Below, in pieces: positions 11,465-21,383 of a stretch of DNA of 64,000 nt (position 1 is the first letter of the stretch; the number at the start of each line of letters is the position of its first letter). The stretch comes from Arthrobacter sp. SLBN-112. Lineage in GTDB: Bacteria > Actinomycetota > Actinomycetes > Actinomycetales > Micrococcaceae. Position numbers and translations under genes: made by a program. The stretch covers positions 1,302,001 to 1,366,000 of the forward strand of contig NZ_JAUSXY010000001.1 of assembly GCF_030944625.1 (NCBI RefSeq), given 5' to 3'. Below the pieces are notes generated by a model, which was not told the DNA's origin, searched no databases, and saw nothing but the letters and a program-made list of their open reading frames with translations.

Positions 11465-13131
11465 ACGGAGTCCTTCTTGTCGGCGCTGGTGGCGGCGTGT
11501 ACGTCGGGCACGAGGTCGGCTTCGGTCAGCAGGTTTTCGAATTCGGAGTCCGGCCCGGGATCGCAGCCGGTGGCGCCGGCTTTCTCCGCCGGGTCCTCCG
11601 TGGCGTCAACGGCCAGGGCGGCCGTTTCGCCGGGAAGCGCGGACGGGGACGGCTTGATGCCGCCGAGGTCGGTGCGCTCAAGCAGGTTCTTGCCCAGCTT
11701 GTCGGCGTCCGGGAGCTTGATGGGGTACTTGCCGGTGAAGCAGGCGGTGCAGAGCCGTTCGCGCGGCTGCCGCGTGGCCCCGATCATGCCGTCCTCGGAG
11801 ATGTAGGCCAGCGAGTCCGCGCCGATGGCCTGGGAGATCTCCTCGATGGTGGCGCCGTTGGCGATGAGTTCCGCGCGGGAGGCGAAGTCGATGCCGTAGA
11901 AGCAGGGCCACTGTACCGGCGGGGAGGAAATCTTCACGTGGACGGCTGCGGCGCCGGCTTCCCGGAGCATCCGCACAATGGCGCGCTGGGTGTTGCCGCG
12001 GACGATCGAATCGTCCACCACCACCACACGCTTGCCGCGGATCACGGATTCAAGGGCGTTGAGCTTGAGCCGGATGCCCAGCTGGCGCAGAGTCTGCGAG
12101 GGCTGGATGAATGTGCGGCCCACGTAGGAGTTCTTGACGAACCCGTGTGCAAAGGGGATACCGGATTCTTCGGCGTAGCCGACGGCGGCGGGGGTGCCGG
12201 ATTCCGGGACAGGAATGACGATGTCTGCCGGCTGCGTGTTTTCGCGGGCCAGCTGGCGGCCCATCTCCACGCGGGACTCGTAGACGGAGCGGCCGGCGAT
12301 GGCAGCGTCCGGGCGGGCGAGGTAGACGTATTCGAAGACGCAACCGGCCGGCGTCGGCTCCGCGAACCGCTTGGACCGTACGCCGTCCTCGTCGATGGCG
12401 ATGAACTCGCCAGGCTCGATTTCGCGGATGAAGCTGGCGCCGACGGTGGCCAGTGCGGACTGCTCGGAGGCCACCACCCAGCCGCGTTCCAGCCGGCCGA
12501 GGACCAGCGGGCGGATGCCAAAGGTGTCGCGTGCGGCGTACAGGGTGCCTTCATCCATGAAGACGAAGCAGAAGCCGCCCTTGATTTTGGGCAGGAGGTC
12601 GGTAGCCGTTTCCTCGAGGGTCTTGCCCGGCTCGCCTTCAAGCAGCGCGGTGACCAGGGCGGTGTCGGAGGTGTTGCCCTGCTTCATTTCGCCGGTGAGT
12701 TGCCCGCCGTTGCGCTCGTTGATCATGGCGTTGAGCTCGGCGGTGTTGGTCAGGTTGCCGTTGTGCGCCAGGGCAACCGTGCCCGTGGAGGTCGCGCCGA
12801 GTGTGGGCTGCGCGTTGGCCCAGTGGCTGGCGCCGGTAGTGGAGTAGCGGCAGTGGCCCACGGCCAGGTGCCCGGTCAGGGTGTTCAGGGTGGTCTCGTC
12901 GAAGACCTGGGAGACGAGTCCCATGTCCTTGTAGACGTTGATCCGCTTGCCGTCGCTGGTGGCTATGCCAGCCGACTCCTGACCGCGGTGCTGCAGTGCA
13001 TACAGCCCGTAATAGGTAAGTTTTGCTACCTCTTCGCCTGGTGCCCAGACGCCGAAGACGCCACAAGCGTCCTGCGGGCCTTTTTCGCCGGGAAGTAGAT
13101 CATGGGAAAGTTTTCCATCGCCGCGTGCCAC
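11461..13131 (-). CDS. purF: amidophosphoribosyltransferase
   Basis: 556 residues from a GTG at 13131; no in-frame ATG lies nearby. It is the first committed enzyme of purine synthesis, moving the glutamine amide to PRPP. The short propeptide precedes the catalytic Cys of CGVFGVW, followed by the glutaminase blocks LQHRGQESAGIA and GHCRYSTTGAS. The PRPP-binding motif VVVVDDSIVRGNT and the ERTDLGG-like region are also present. The C-terminal tail of about 50 acidic residues is longer than in E. coli PurF. Confidence 0.96.
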   Translation of the reverse strand: MARGDGKLSHDLLPGEKGPQDACGVFGVWAPGEEVAKLTYYGLYALQHRGQESAGIATSDGKRINVYKDMGLVSQVFDETTLNTLTGHLAVGHCRYSTTGASHWANAQPTLGATSTGTVALAHNGNLTNTAELNAMINERNGGQLTGEMKQGNTSDTALVTALLEGEPGKTLEETATDLLPKIKGGFCFVFMDEGTLYAARDTFGIRPLVLGRLERGWVVASEQSALATVGASFIREIEPGEFIAIDEDGVRSKRFAEPTPAGCVFEYVYLARPDAAIAGRSVYESRVEMGRQLARENTQPADIVIPVPESGTPAAVGYAEESGIPFAHGFVKNSYVGRTFIQPSQTLRQLGIRLKLNALESVIRGKRVVVVDDSIVRGNTQRAIVRMLREAGAAAVHVKISSPPVQWPCFYGIDFASRAELIANGATIEEISQAIGADSLAYISEDGMIGATRQPRERLCTACFTGKYPIKLPDADKLGKNLLERTDLGGIKPSPSALPGETAALAVDATEDPAEKAGATGCDPGPDSEFENLLTEADLVPDVHAATSADKKDSV

Positions 13132-13213
13132 TGATCGATTATCGCACGATATGGGGTATGACTTTTCCGGCTGCCCGTTTGTGACCTGCCAGGCCTGGGG
13201 CGTTTGGGACCTG

Positions 13214-13528
13214 CTAGGCCTGGGGGTCAGTGTCAGGTTCGGAATCCGGGACGGACTCCACCACTGCCCGCTGTTGGCGCTTCACGCTGCGGCGGTCCAG
13301 CAACAGTGCCAGTCCGGCGCCCAGGATTGCGCCTGCGGCCGCGAACATCACCAGGAAGAAACCGAACACGGCCCCGGGTTCGAACGTGGTGTCGCCCGGC
13401 ACCGCGTACGCCACCACTGCGGCTGCGACCACACCCAGCAGCGCTCCGACCACCAGGAAGGGAACGTATTTGGGTGCCCGGCGGACCGTGACTTCGCGCC
13501 GCTCGGCAGGGGTTTCTTCAAAAGACAT
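13214..13528 (-). CDS. small membrane protein of unknown function
   Basis: 104 residues from ATG 13528. The soluble, charged N-terminus (about 20 residues) is followed by two hydrophobic helices (VPFLVVGALLGVVAAAVVAYAV and VFGFFLVMFAAAGAILGAGLALLL) and an acidic tail. Similar proteins are common next to purine genes in Micrococcaceae and are sometimes labelled as Trk-related, but nothing in the sequence supports ion transport. The open frame extends upstream to 13756 but has no RBS there. Confidence 0.6.
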   Translation of the reverse strand: MSFEETPAERREVTVRRAPKYVPFLVVGALLGVVAAAVVAYAVPGDTTFEPGAVFGFFLVMFAAAGAILGAGLALLLDRRSVKRQQRAVVESVPDSEPDTDPQA

Positions 13529-13633
13529 GGCATCCAGCCTACTGCCCGGTGTTTTGGTCCGCGTAACGGGGCGGGGTGCTCCCGGTGCCGGCGAAATTTG
13601 CGGCGAAGGGCTGGTAGCCGACCAGGCGGAGAC

Positions 13634-13673
13634 TGATATATCTATTGACACGAAGTGTGGCCGCTGCCATATT
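13634..13673 (+). promoter_or_regulatory. mscR promoter with a GntR-like operator just upstream
   Basis: TTGACA (13645-13650), 17 nt, then CATATT (13668-13673). Directly before the -35 is ACTGATATATCT, nearly the same as the site upstream of the GntR gene at 35577-35590. The 300-base gap between the small membrane protein and mscR holds this promoter and a leader of about 150 nt, and nothing else that I recognise. Confidence 0.55.
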
Positions 13674-13829
13674 GTGCTGTAAGCGTTATGTGCACCCTGT
13701 TGTTTATTATGCAACTCAGCGGGCTCGTGAACTGAGGTGGCGTGGTCCCCGGACATGGCATGTCAGCTAGATTGGCACGTGGTGCCGACTCACGGATCCG
13801 GCCGGATCCAGGAAAGGAACGCAAGAACC

Positions 13830-14936
13830 ATGGTCCACAAAGTACAAGCAGTCGTTGTCCGGGAGAAGAACGCTCCCGTGTCGCTGGAGACCATCCTGGT
13901 GCCGGATCCGGGGCCGGGCGAGGCCCTGGTGGACATCCTGACCTGCGGTGTCTGCCATACCGATCTGCATTACAAGCAGGGCGGCATTGGTGATGACTTC
14001 CCGTACCTGCTGGGTCACGAGGCCACCGGTGTGGTGAGCGCCGTTGGCCCCGATGTGACCCAGGTGGCCCCGGGTGACCGGGTGATCCTGAACTGGCGGG
14101 CGGTCTGTGGGGAGTGCCGTGCGTGTGCCAAGGGCCAGCCGCAGTACTGCTTCAATACGCACAACGCCACGCAGAAGATGACCCTCGAGGACGGCACGGT
14201 CCTTTCCCCTGCCCTGGGCATCGGTGCCTTCGCGGAAAAGACCCTGGTGGCAGCCGGGCAGTGCACCAAGGTGGACCCGGACGTTGACGCTGCCGCGGTT
14301 GGCCTGCTGGGCTGCGGCATCATGGCCGGCATCGGTGCCGCCATCAACACCGGCGAGGTCAAGCGCGGAGAGTCCGTGGCCGTGATCGGCTGCGGCGGCG
14401 TGGGGATTGCCGCGATCGCGGGCGCGAAGCTCGCGGGGGCGACGACGATCATCGCCGTGGACATCGACGACAACAAGATCGACATGGCACAGTCCCTCGG
14501 CGCCACCCATGGCGTGAACTCGCGCCAGGAGGACGCCGTGGAAGCCATCCGGGCCCTCACCGGAGGCAACGGCGCTGACGTGGTGATTGACGCCGTCGGC
14601 CGTCCCGAAACGTACAAGCAGGCCTTCTATGCCCGCGACCTTGCCGGCCGCGTGGTGCTGGTGGGCGTCCCGACGCCGGAGATGACGCTCGAACTGCCGC
14701 TGCTGGACGTCTTTGGCCGCGGCGGCTCGCTGAAGTCCTCCTGGTACGGCGACTGCCTGCCGTCCCGCGATTTCCCCATGCTGGTTTCGCACTACAAACA
14801 GGGCAACCTGGACCTGGACGCGTTCGTGTCCGAGCGGATCTCGATCGACCAGGTGGAGGAGGCTTTCGGCAAGATGCACGAAGGCAAGGTGCTGCGGTCC
14901 GTCGTCGAGGTCCAGGCGGCTGGGGCCTCCGCATGA
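13830..14936 (+). CDS. mscR: S-(hydroxymethyl)mycothiol dehydrogenase
   Basis: 368 residues from ATG 13830 (RBS AGGAAAGGAA). It is a zinc-dependent class III-type alcohol dehydrogenase that oxidises the formaldehyde-mycothiol adduct with NAD. Catalytic zinc ligands are in GVCHTDLHY and the LGHEATG loop, and structural zinc cysteines in [15 protein letters not shown]. The NAD-binding stretch is [21 protein letters not shown], followed by DIDDNK. The start of the next gene overlaps its stop as ATGA, so the MBL hydrolase is its partner. Confidence 0.94.
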   Translation: MVHKVQAVVVREKNAPVSLETILVPDPGPGEALVDILTCGVCHTDLHYKQGGIGDDFPYLLGHEATGVVSAVGPDVTQVAPGDRVILNWRAVCGECRACAKGQPQYCFNTHNATQKMTLEDGTVLSPALGIGAFAEKTLVAAGQCTKVDPDVDAAAVGLLGCGIMAGIGAAINTGEVKRGESVAVIGCGGVGIAAIAGAKLAGATTIIAVDIDDNKIDMAQSLGATHGVNSRQEDAVEAIRALTGGNGADVVIDAVGRPETYKQAFYARDLAGRVVLVGVPTPEMTLELPLLDVFGRGGSLKSSWYGDCLPSRDFPMLVSHYKQGNLDLDAFVSERISIDQVEEAFGKMHEGKVLRSVVEVQAAGASA

Positions 14937-15554
14937 GCGTGACCATCGAGAACCTGGTCACCTCCGGTACTTTTTCACTCGACGGCGGCACCTGGGACGT
15001 GGACAACAACGTCTGGATCGGTGGGCAATGACGAGGAATGCGTCATCATCGATGCGCCCCACGATGCCGGAGCGATCATCAGCCAGGTCCGCAGCCGGAA
15101 GGTCAAGGCCATCCTGCTCACGCACGCGCACAATGACCACATTGGTGCCGCGCGTGAGGTAGCCGGCGCCCTGGGTGCACCGATTCTGCTGAACCAGGAG
15201 GACCTGGTGCTGTGGGAACAGGTGTACCCGGACGCCACACCGGACCGCTACCACTCCGACGGTGACGTGTTCGAGGTTGGCGGGGCAACGCTGAAGGCGA
15301 TCCACACGCCCGGCCACTCGCCGGGATCCACCTGCTTCTACCTTGAAAGCCAGGGGACGGTGTTCACCGGGGACACGCTGTTCAATGGTGGCCCCGGGGC
15401 CACGGGACGGTCCTACAGCGACTACCCGACCATCCTGGCGTCCATCCGCGAACGGCTGCTCACGCTGCCGGCCGACACCGTGGTCCGCACCGGCCACGGG
15501 GACAACACCACCATCGCCGCGGAACAGGAAACGCTGGCGAAGGTTCCGCAGTAG
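14933..15554 (+). pseudogene. MBL-fold hydrolase of the mycothiol formaldehyde pathway (frameshifted)
   Basis: The gene starts at ATG 14933, overlapping mscR. It reads [19 protein letters not shown] and stops after 32 codons. The rest of the protein continues in the +1 frame from 15021 to 15554 with the metal motif THAHNDHIGA, GHSPGSTCFYL and FTGDTLFNGGPGATGRSY. The break falls in ATCGGTGGGC at 15017-15026: dropping one G of the GG pair at 15020-15021 restores ATC GTG GGC. Restored, it is a glyoxalase II-like hydrolase of about 206 residues, thought to cleave S-formylmycothiol. Either a sequencing error or a recent mutation. Confidence 0.85.
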
Positions 15555-15657
15555 CCAGCGGACGTACACGAAAGGTGCCAGCGAAAGGCGCGCCGGGAGA
15601 GCCTGGCGCGCCCTTGCCGGCGATCGAACAGCACAAGCCGGTAAGGAAGTTGGAACG

Positions 15658-18012
15658 ATGAAGTTCGGAAAGCAGCCCGCCCCCGTTGCGGATATCAATG
15701 AGGATGACCTTTCTGTCCACAAGCCCAAAACGGAGGCGGCCGGGGTCAAGGCCGTCATGGTTGCCCTTGAACGTGCGGTGGCGCAGGCGGGTGTGACCCG
15801 GACGGCGCAGTCGCTGCTGCGGTTGAACCAGCGGGGTGGGTTTGACTGCCCGGGCTGCGCGTGGCCGGAGTCGGACAAGAAGCGCAAGGCCGCCGAGTTC
15901 TGCGAGAACGGTGCCAAGGCGGTGGCCGAGGAGAACACCCTGCGTACCGTCGGGGCGGAGTTCTGGGCCAGGCACTCCATCGCCGAACTCTCGGAGAAGA
16001 CCGAGTATTGGCTGGGCAACCAGGGCCGGTTGAGCGAACCGGTGGTGATCCGCGAAGGGGAGACGCATTACTCGCCGATCTCGTGGGCCGAGGCGTTCGA
16101 GCTGATCGGCGAACACCTCCGGGCGACCACCCCGGACCGCAGCGTCTTCTACACCTCCGGCCGCACCGCGAACGAGACCGCGTTCCTGTACCAGCTGTTC
16201 GCACGCTCCCTGGGCACCAACAACCTGCCCGACTGCTCCAACATGTGCCACGAGTCCTCCGGCTCAGCGCTGAACCCCACCATCGGGATCGGCAAGGGCA
16301 CGGTCTCCCTGGATGACATCCACGACGCCGAACTGATCTTCGTCGTCGGCCAGAACCCGGGCACCAACCATCCACGGATGCTGTCCGCGCTGAAGGAGTG
16401 CAAGGACAAGGGCGGAAAGGTGGTGGCGGTGAACCCGCTGCCCGAGGCCGGCCTGTTCAACTTCAAGGACCCGCAGACCGTCTCAGGCGTGGTGGGCGGC
16501 GGCACCCCGCTCGCGGACGAATACCTGCAGATCAAGGTCGGCGGGGACCTGGCGTTGTTCCAGGCGCTCGGCCACCTGCTCCTGGAGGCCGAGGAAGCCA
16601 ACCCGGGGACCGTCGTCGACCATTCCTTCATCGCCGCCCAGACGGACGGATTCGACGCCTACCGTGAAGCCCGCCGCACGGTGGACTGGGACGAGACCGA
16701 GAAGGCCACCGGCCTGACCAGGGGGCAGATCGAGAAGGTGGCGGCGATGCTGGTGGCGTCCAAGGCCTCCATTTTCTGCTGGGCGCTGGGCGTGACCCAG
16801 CAGCCGCACTCGGTGGACACCATCAAGGAAATGGTCAACGTGCTGCTGCTGCAGGGCAACTTCGGCAAGCCCGGCGCCGGCGCCTGCCCGGTCCGCGGGC
16901 ATTCGAACGTCCAGGGCGACCGGACCATGGGCATCTGGGAAAAACCCAAGGAATGGCTTCTGCAGGCGCTGGACACCGAGTTCGGCATCACGTCCCCGCG
17001 GCACCACGGCTACGACGCCGTGGAGTCAATGGAGGCCTTCGAACGCGACGAGGTGGACGTGTTCGTCTCGATGGGCGGGAACTTCTCGCTCGCCTGCTCC
17101 GACACCGAAGCCTTGGAAGCAGGCATGCAGCGGATCGGGCTGACCGTGCATATTTCCACCAAGCCCAACCGCTCGCACATCGTGCACGGCCGCACCTCGC
17201 TGATCCTGCCCACCCTGGGCCGGACCGACAAGGATGACAAGCACTCCAAAGGCGCCCAGTTCCTCTCAGTGGAAGACTCCATGTCCGTGGTCCACTCCAC
17301 CCAAGGCCGCCTCACTCCGGTCTCCGAGCACCTGCTGGCCGAGCCCGTCATCGTGGCCCGGATGGCAGACGCCACCTTCGGACCGGACCACCCCGTGGAC
17401 TGGAAGGGCATGGCCGAGGACTACGACGTGATCCGCGACCACATCGCCCGCGTGCTGCCAGGATTCGAGGACTTCAATGCCAGGGTCCGGACCAAGAACG
17501 GGTTCGTGCTGCCCAACCCGCCACGCGACACCCGGTCCTTCGCCACCGACATCGGCCGCGGCCGGTTCACCGTCAGTCCCCTGGAGTACCTGACGCCGCC
17601 GCCGGGTCACCTGGTGCTGCAGACCATCCGCAGCCACGACCAGTACAACACCACGTTCTACGGCCTGGATGACCGCTACCGCGGCATCTCCGGTGGCCGC
17701 CGCGTGATCCTGATCCACCCCGAAGACCTCGCCGAACAGGGCTTCCAGGACCGGGAACTTGTCGATGTGGTCAGCACCTTCCAGGGCGTTGACCGACGCG
17801 CGGACAAGTTCCGCCTGGTGGCCTACCCCACCGCGAAGGGCTGTGCCGCGGCCTACTTCCCCGAAGCCAACGCACTGGTCCACAAAGAAAACGTGGCCCG
17901 GGAATCCAACACCCCCGGGTTCAAAGCCATGTTCGTCCGCTTCGAGCCGCACCAGGGCGGGGCGGCAGCAGCCGAGGAATCTGCAGGGGAGCTGGCCGGA
18001 ACGCACGCTTAG
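15658..18012 (+). CDS. FdhF/YdeP family molybdopterin oxidoreductase (putative formate dehydrogenase)
   Basis: 784 residues from ATG 15658 (RBS AAGGAAG); the open frame reaches upstream to 15343 but in the wrong context. The molybdopterin oxidoreductase fold is supported by TSGRTANETAFLYQLFARSLG, NLPDCSNMCHESSG, IFVVGQNPGTNHPRML and the C-terminal dinucleotide-binding domain TIRSHDQYNTTFYGLDDRYRG. Cysteines in CPGCAWPE may belong to a cluster or metal site. It follows mscR and the MBL gene, so formate-to-CO2 oxidation completing formaldehyde detoxification is a good inference. No NAD-linked subunits are present, so the electron acceptor is unknown. Confidence 0.88.
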   Translation: MKFGKQPAPVADINEDDLSVHKPKTEAAGVKAVMVALERAVAQAGVTRTAQSLLRLNQRGGFDCPGCAWPESDKKRKAAEFCENGAKAVAEENTLRTVGAEFWARHSIAELSEKTEYWLGNQGRLSEPVVIREGETHYSPISWAEAFELIGEHLRATTPDRSVFYTSGRTANETAFLYQLFARSLGTNNLPDCSNMCHESSGSALNPTIGIGKGTVSLDDIHDAELIFVVGQNPGTNHPRMLSALKECKDKGGKVVAVNPLPEAGLFNFKDPQTVSGVVGGGTPLADEYLQIKVGGDLALFQALGHLLLEAEEANPGTVVDHSFIAAQTDGFDAYREARRTVDWDETEKATGLTRGQIEKVAAMLVASKASIFCWALGVTQQPHSVDTIKEMVNVLLLQGNFGKPGAGACPVRGHSNVQGDRTMGIWEKPKEWLLQALDTEFGITSPRHHGYDAVESMEAFERDEVDVFVSMGGNFSLACSDTEALEAGMQRIGLTVHISTKPNRSHIVHGRTSLILPTLGRTDKDDKHSKGAQFLSVEDSMSVVHSTQGRLTPVSEHLLAEPVIVARMADATFGPDHPVDWKGMAEDYDVIRDHIARVLPGFEDFNARVRTKNGFVLPNPPRDTRSFATDIGRGRFTVSPLEYLTPPPGHLVLQTIRSHDQYNTTFYGLDDRYRGISGGRRVILIHPEDLAEQGFQDRELVDVVSTFQGVDRRADKFRLVAYPTAKGCAAAYFPEANALVHKENVARESNTPGFKAMFVRFEPHQGGAAAAEESAGELAGTHA

Positions 18013-18050
18013 CCCACCGAGGTGGTTAGCTGCGCCGGTGCGCGCAATAA

Positions 18051-18089
18051 CGACGGCGGCAGTCCGGCAGGTGCCGGGTGCCGCCGTCG
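18051..18089. terminator. hairpin between the FdhF-like gene and the HNH gene
   Basis: 11-bp stem CGACGGCGGCA / TGCCGCCGTCG with an inner CCGGCA / TGCCGG stem, located between convergent genes. The remaining spacer up to 18206 shows nothing else. Confidence 0.55.
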
Positions 18090-18206
18090 CTGTTCCCCAC
18101 TCAGGTTTTTATGCCGGGTGGTTCCCGTCGGGACCGGCCTCCGGGTCCAGGTCCTTGCCATAGCCGGGGGACGACGCTTTGGCGGGACCGCAACGTACTT
18201 GCTGTG

Positions 18207-19709
18207 TCAGGCGGGTGGGGCGTGCAGTATCCGTTCCAATGCTTCTTCCCCGGGGGACAGCCTGAGGTAGAAGAGGTCGGGGTAGCCTCTCGGCGGTCCT
18301 TCCCCCGGTGCGTGGCCGCATTTCTGGACGGGAGGCCATCGTGGTGGTTCCCAGTCCTGGTGTTCGCTTTGGTAATGGCGGCCTGTGGGTGAGGTCCAGC
18401 CGGGTGGTTCGTTCTTGCTTGCGGGTGTTGGTTTCCATCTGGTGGTGTGGCGGAGTTTGTGGTGTTTGGAGCATGGTTGTCCCAGGTTGCGGATCCCGGT
18501 GGTGCCGCCCTTGGACCAGGCGAGGATGTGGTCGGCGTCGTTGTCCAGGGAGTTGTTGCTGCAACCCGGGAACGGGCACTTCCCGTCCCGCATCCGCAAC
18601 CAGGCCCGCATCGCCTTGGTGAGGCGGTAACTTGTCCGGCCGATCTCCAGCGGCGCCCCGTCCCGAGGGTCCACCAACACCCGGTAGAACGATCCGGCCC
18701 CGTTTGCGATAAGTTGACGGGCCATGGACGGCGGAATGGGCCCATACCCGTCCAGCATCGCCGGCTCATCGGTCAAACCGATCAGGGAGAGCGCCGGGAC
18801 GGTGAGCAGCACCTGGGCCCGGATTCGTGAAGACGGATCCTCCTGGGTAGCACTCAATTCGGCAGCGCCACCGCAAGCGCCGACCGAACCCCTGGTGACA
18901 CTGACGCCGAGAAATGCGTCCACGAACGTGTCTGCCCGAAGCTGCGCCATGCTTCGGCACTCATCAGGTCCCTGCATGCCCCGGGCGATCGCGGTGAGCC
19001 GGTTCCACCCCGCCAGTGCCTGGTCCGCGGGAAGGCACGCGGACAGCCAGGCCATCCCGTCCTGGTCCGGCCGGAACTCCACCCGCCGGTCCGCGACCCC
19101 CTTGACGTGGCGTTTCTCGATGCTCTCGGCGTGGTGGCGTTCCCGCCAGGTCCGGGCCTTGGCTCTGAACCGGTGCGCCGGCAACTGCCCCACCGGACAT
19201 CCCCGCGCCGGGTCCGGGGCGTCCGGGTCCAGGAAATGGGCTTCCAACGCCGCCGCCCCCGCGGCATCAAGGCACGCTGTCTCGTCCGCCATCACCACCG
19301 CGTGGCCCCAGGAGATCGCGCCGGCTTGCAACGCCTCCAACGTCCGCGGCAACGTCGCCGTCAATGCATGCGAGTCGGCCAGGAACGACGACGCGGCGCG
19401 CGGCCCCAGAGCCAGCACACACCCGATCTCCGCCGTGACCGCCATCTCCTGCGCACGTACCGGCGCATCCGGACCGGCAACAGCGTAGGCGCTCTCCGCG
19501 TACTTCACCGCGGCCTTGGCCTTCAGGCCAGCGAACCCGGCCTCGACCTCCCGGGTATCGGCAAGAATGTCCAGGCACCCAGCCGCCACAGCAGCCAACG
19601 GATCGGCCAGCGAAAACGGCTCAGAACCGCACCCATCTACCTCGGCATTCAGCACAGCCAGGGCAGCCCGGATGTCCTCATAAGCCTTAGCCACCGCTGC
19701 CCTTCCCAT
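18207..19709 (-). CDS. DUF222 and HNH endonuclease domain protein (13E12-repeat type)
   Basis: 500 residues. The long N-terminal DUF222 region (about 30-350) is rich in Ala and contains the HRFRAKARTWRERHH and RRVEFRPDQDGMAWL blocks. It is followed by an HNH nuclease (about 375-430) with CPFPGCSNNSLDNDADHI, SKGGTT and NLGQPCSKHHKLRH. This family occurs in many diverged copies in actinobacterial genomes and is often linked to mobile repeats, with no proven role. No transposase or repeat boundary is visible here. Confidence 0.85.
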   Translation of the reverse strand: MGRAAVAKAYEDIRAALAVLNAEVDGCGSEPFSLADPLAAVAAGCLDILADTREVEAGFAGLKAKAAVKYAESAYAVAGPDAPVRAQEMAVTAEIGCVLALGPRAASSFLADSHALTATLPRTLEALQAGAISWGHAVVMADETACLDAAGAAALEAHFLDPDAPDPARGCPVGQLPAHRFRAKARTWRERHHAESIEKRHVKGVADRRVEFRPDQDGMAWLSACLPADQALAGWNRLTAIARGMQGPDECRSMAQLRADTFVDAFLGVSVTRGSVGACGGAAELSATQEDPSSRIRAQVLLTVPALSLIGLTDEPAMLDGYGPIPPSMARQLIANGAGSFYRVLVDPRDGAPLEIGRTSYRLTKAMRAWLRMRDGKCPFPGCSNNSLDNDADHILAWSKGGTTGIRNLGQPCSKHHKLRHTTRWKPTPASKNEPPGWTSPTGRHYQSEHQDWEPPRWPPVQKCGHAPGEGPPRGYPDLFYLRLSPGEEALERILHAPPA

Positions 19710-19869
19710 AAACCAATCATGACAAGGGGGTACGACATTAATAGGACTGCCGGGCCTGTCCCCGGCAGTGGAGGTCAGCTAAACATGGGTTCCGGTCCCG
19801 GATTCTCTACGTTCAGCAATGGCGGTCCTCCGTGGCACCGCCCGTGCATTTCGTCATATCCGAAATTGA

Positions 19870-19925
19870 TTGACAGTCAGCGTGGCTGGAGTCACACTGT
19901 TGCATATGGTGATTGGTGTTGCGTT
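19870..19925 (+). promoter_or_regulatory. betaine regulon promoter site E (gbcA)
   Basis: TTGACA at 19870-19875, 17 nt, CACACT at 19893-19898, immediately followed by GTTGCATA at 19899-19906, 11 nt, then GTTGCGTT at 19918-19925. The half-site starts are 19 nt apart, exactly as at the four other sites of this window. Transcription would start near 19905, giving a leader of about 170 nt. The 369-base gap between the HNH gene and gbcA holds this site and no gene. Confidence 0.75.
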
Positions 19926-20078
19926 AGGTGCTCCCAGCTTTATTCCGGAGTCATCGCTTCTGTTGCTGATGGACCTCCCCACATTCATGAACAGAACGTC
20001 TTGGACACCCTCTGTTGCCCCACCTGCTCCGTAATCACCGCAAATCGCTTACTACCCAGCCCTATCGGGAGGAAACAC

Positions 20079-21383
20079 ATGACCACCTCAGTGAACGCGC
20101 CCCTCAGCGCACGCGGAAAGCTCGCCTCAGCATTGCCTGCCGAGCAGCTGGCTGAAATTACCGAGTTGTTCGCTTTGCGGCGCACCGGCTACTCCCTCGA
20201 TGCCCCCTTCTACACCGACCCGACAATCTTCAAGCTCGACATGGAGGCCATCTTCGGCCAGCACTGGATCTTTGCCGGCAGCGTTGCCGAGCTGCCGGAG
20301 CCGGGCGACTACATCACGGTCGACTACGGCCCCTACTCCCTGATTGTGCTGCGCACCGACGAGGGCGACGTTAATGTCCTGCACAACGTCTGCCGCCACC
20401 GCGGTGCACGCGTCCTGACCGAAGCTGCCGGTTCCACCGGAAACCTGGTCTGCGGCTACCACTCCTGGACTTACTCCCCTGAGGGCAACCTGATCCACGC
20501 ATCCGCCCCCGGCGAAGCCAAGTTCGACAAGAACTGCTTTGCCCTCAAGCGCGCCCACAGCCGCGAGGTTGCCGGGCTCATCTTCGTCTGCATCGCAGAC
20601 GTTCCGCCCGCAGACTTCGACGAGACCGCCAAGATTTTCGAGCCTTACCTCGCACCCCACGACCTGTCCAAGACGAAGATTGCCTACCAGCAGAACATCA
20701 TCGAAGAGGGCAACTGGAAGCTCGTCATGGAGAACAACCGTGAGTGCTACCACTGCGACGGACACCCGGAACTCGCCTGCTCGCTCTTCCCCACGTGGGG
20801 CCTGACCGAGGGACTGGTCCCGGCCCACCTTGAAGAGGTCTGGGACCGCAACAAGGAAGCCCAGTCCTCCCTCGAGGAGCGGTGCCGCCGCTATGGCCTG
20901 CCCTACGAGGTGGTTGAGGAACTCGATACCCGCATTGCCGGTATCCGCATCTCGCGCGAATCCCTGGACGGCGAAGGCGAGTCGTTCTCCGCCGACGGTC
21001 GCAGGCTCTCCAAGAAGCTGCTCGGCGACCTTCGGGACTTCCGCCTGGGCCGCTGCTCGATGCACCTGCAGCCCAACAGCTGGTTCCACTTCCTGGGTGA
21101 CCACGTCATCACGTTCGGAGTCTTCCCCATCAACGAGCACCAGTCCCTGGTCCGCACCACCTGGCTGGTGGCTGACGACGCCGAGGAAGGCGTTGACTAC
21201 GACCTCGAAAAGCTCACCTACACCTGGAAGCAGACCAACCTGCAGGACAAGGCGTTCGTTGAACTATGCCAGCAGGGTGCTGCCAGCCCCGCCTACGAGC
21301 CCGGCCCGTACATGAAGAGCGAATACCAGGTGGAGGCCTTCATCAACTGGTACGTCAAGCGCGTGCAGGAGCACTTGGCATGA
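20079..21383 (+). CDS. gbcA: Rieske monooxygenase alpha subunit, glycine betaine demethylase type
   Basis: 434 residues from ATG 20079 (RBS GGGAGGAAA). The Rieske cluster ligands are in CRHRGARV and CGYHSW (about 100-125). The mononuclear iron site of the catalytic domain is in NNRECYHCDGHPEL. Overall it resembles the glycine betaine monooxygenase GbcA, which oxidatively removes one N-methyl group to give dimethylglycine and formaldehyde. The neighbouring reductase, formaldehyde dehydrogenase and dimethylglycine oxidases support that substrate. Stachydrine or carnitine demethylases are related, so the substrate is inferred. Translation is coupled to the reductase (ATGA overlap). Confidence 0.85.
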   Translation: MTTSVNAPLSARGKLASALPAEQLAEITELFALRRTGYSLDAPFYTDPTIFKLDMEAIFGQHWIFAGSVAELPEPGDYITVDYGPYSLIVLRTDEGDVNVLHNVCRHRGARVLTEAAGSTGNLVCGYHSWTYSPEGNLIHASAPGEAKFDKNCFALKRAHSREVAGLIFVCIADVPPADFDETAKIFEPYLAPHDLSKTKIAYQQNIIEEGNWKLVMENNRECYHCDGHPELACSLFPTWGLTEGLVPAHLEEVWDRNKEAQSSLEERCRRYGLPYEVVEELDTRIAGIRISRESLDGEGESFSADGRRLSKKLLGDLRDFRLGRCSMHLQPNSWFHFLGDHVITFGVFPINEHQSLVRTTWLVADDAEEGVDYDLEKLTYTWKQTNLQDKAFVELCQQGAASPAYEPGPYMKSEYQVEAFINWYVKRVQEHLA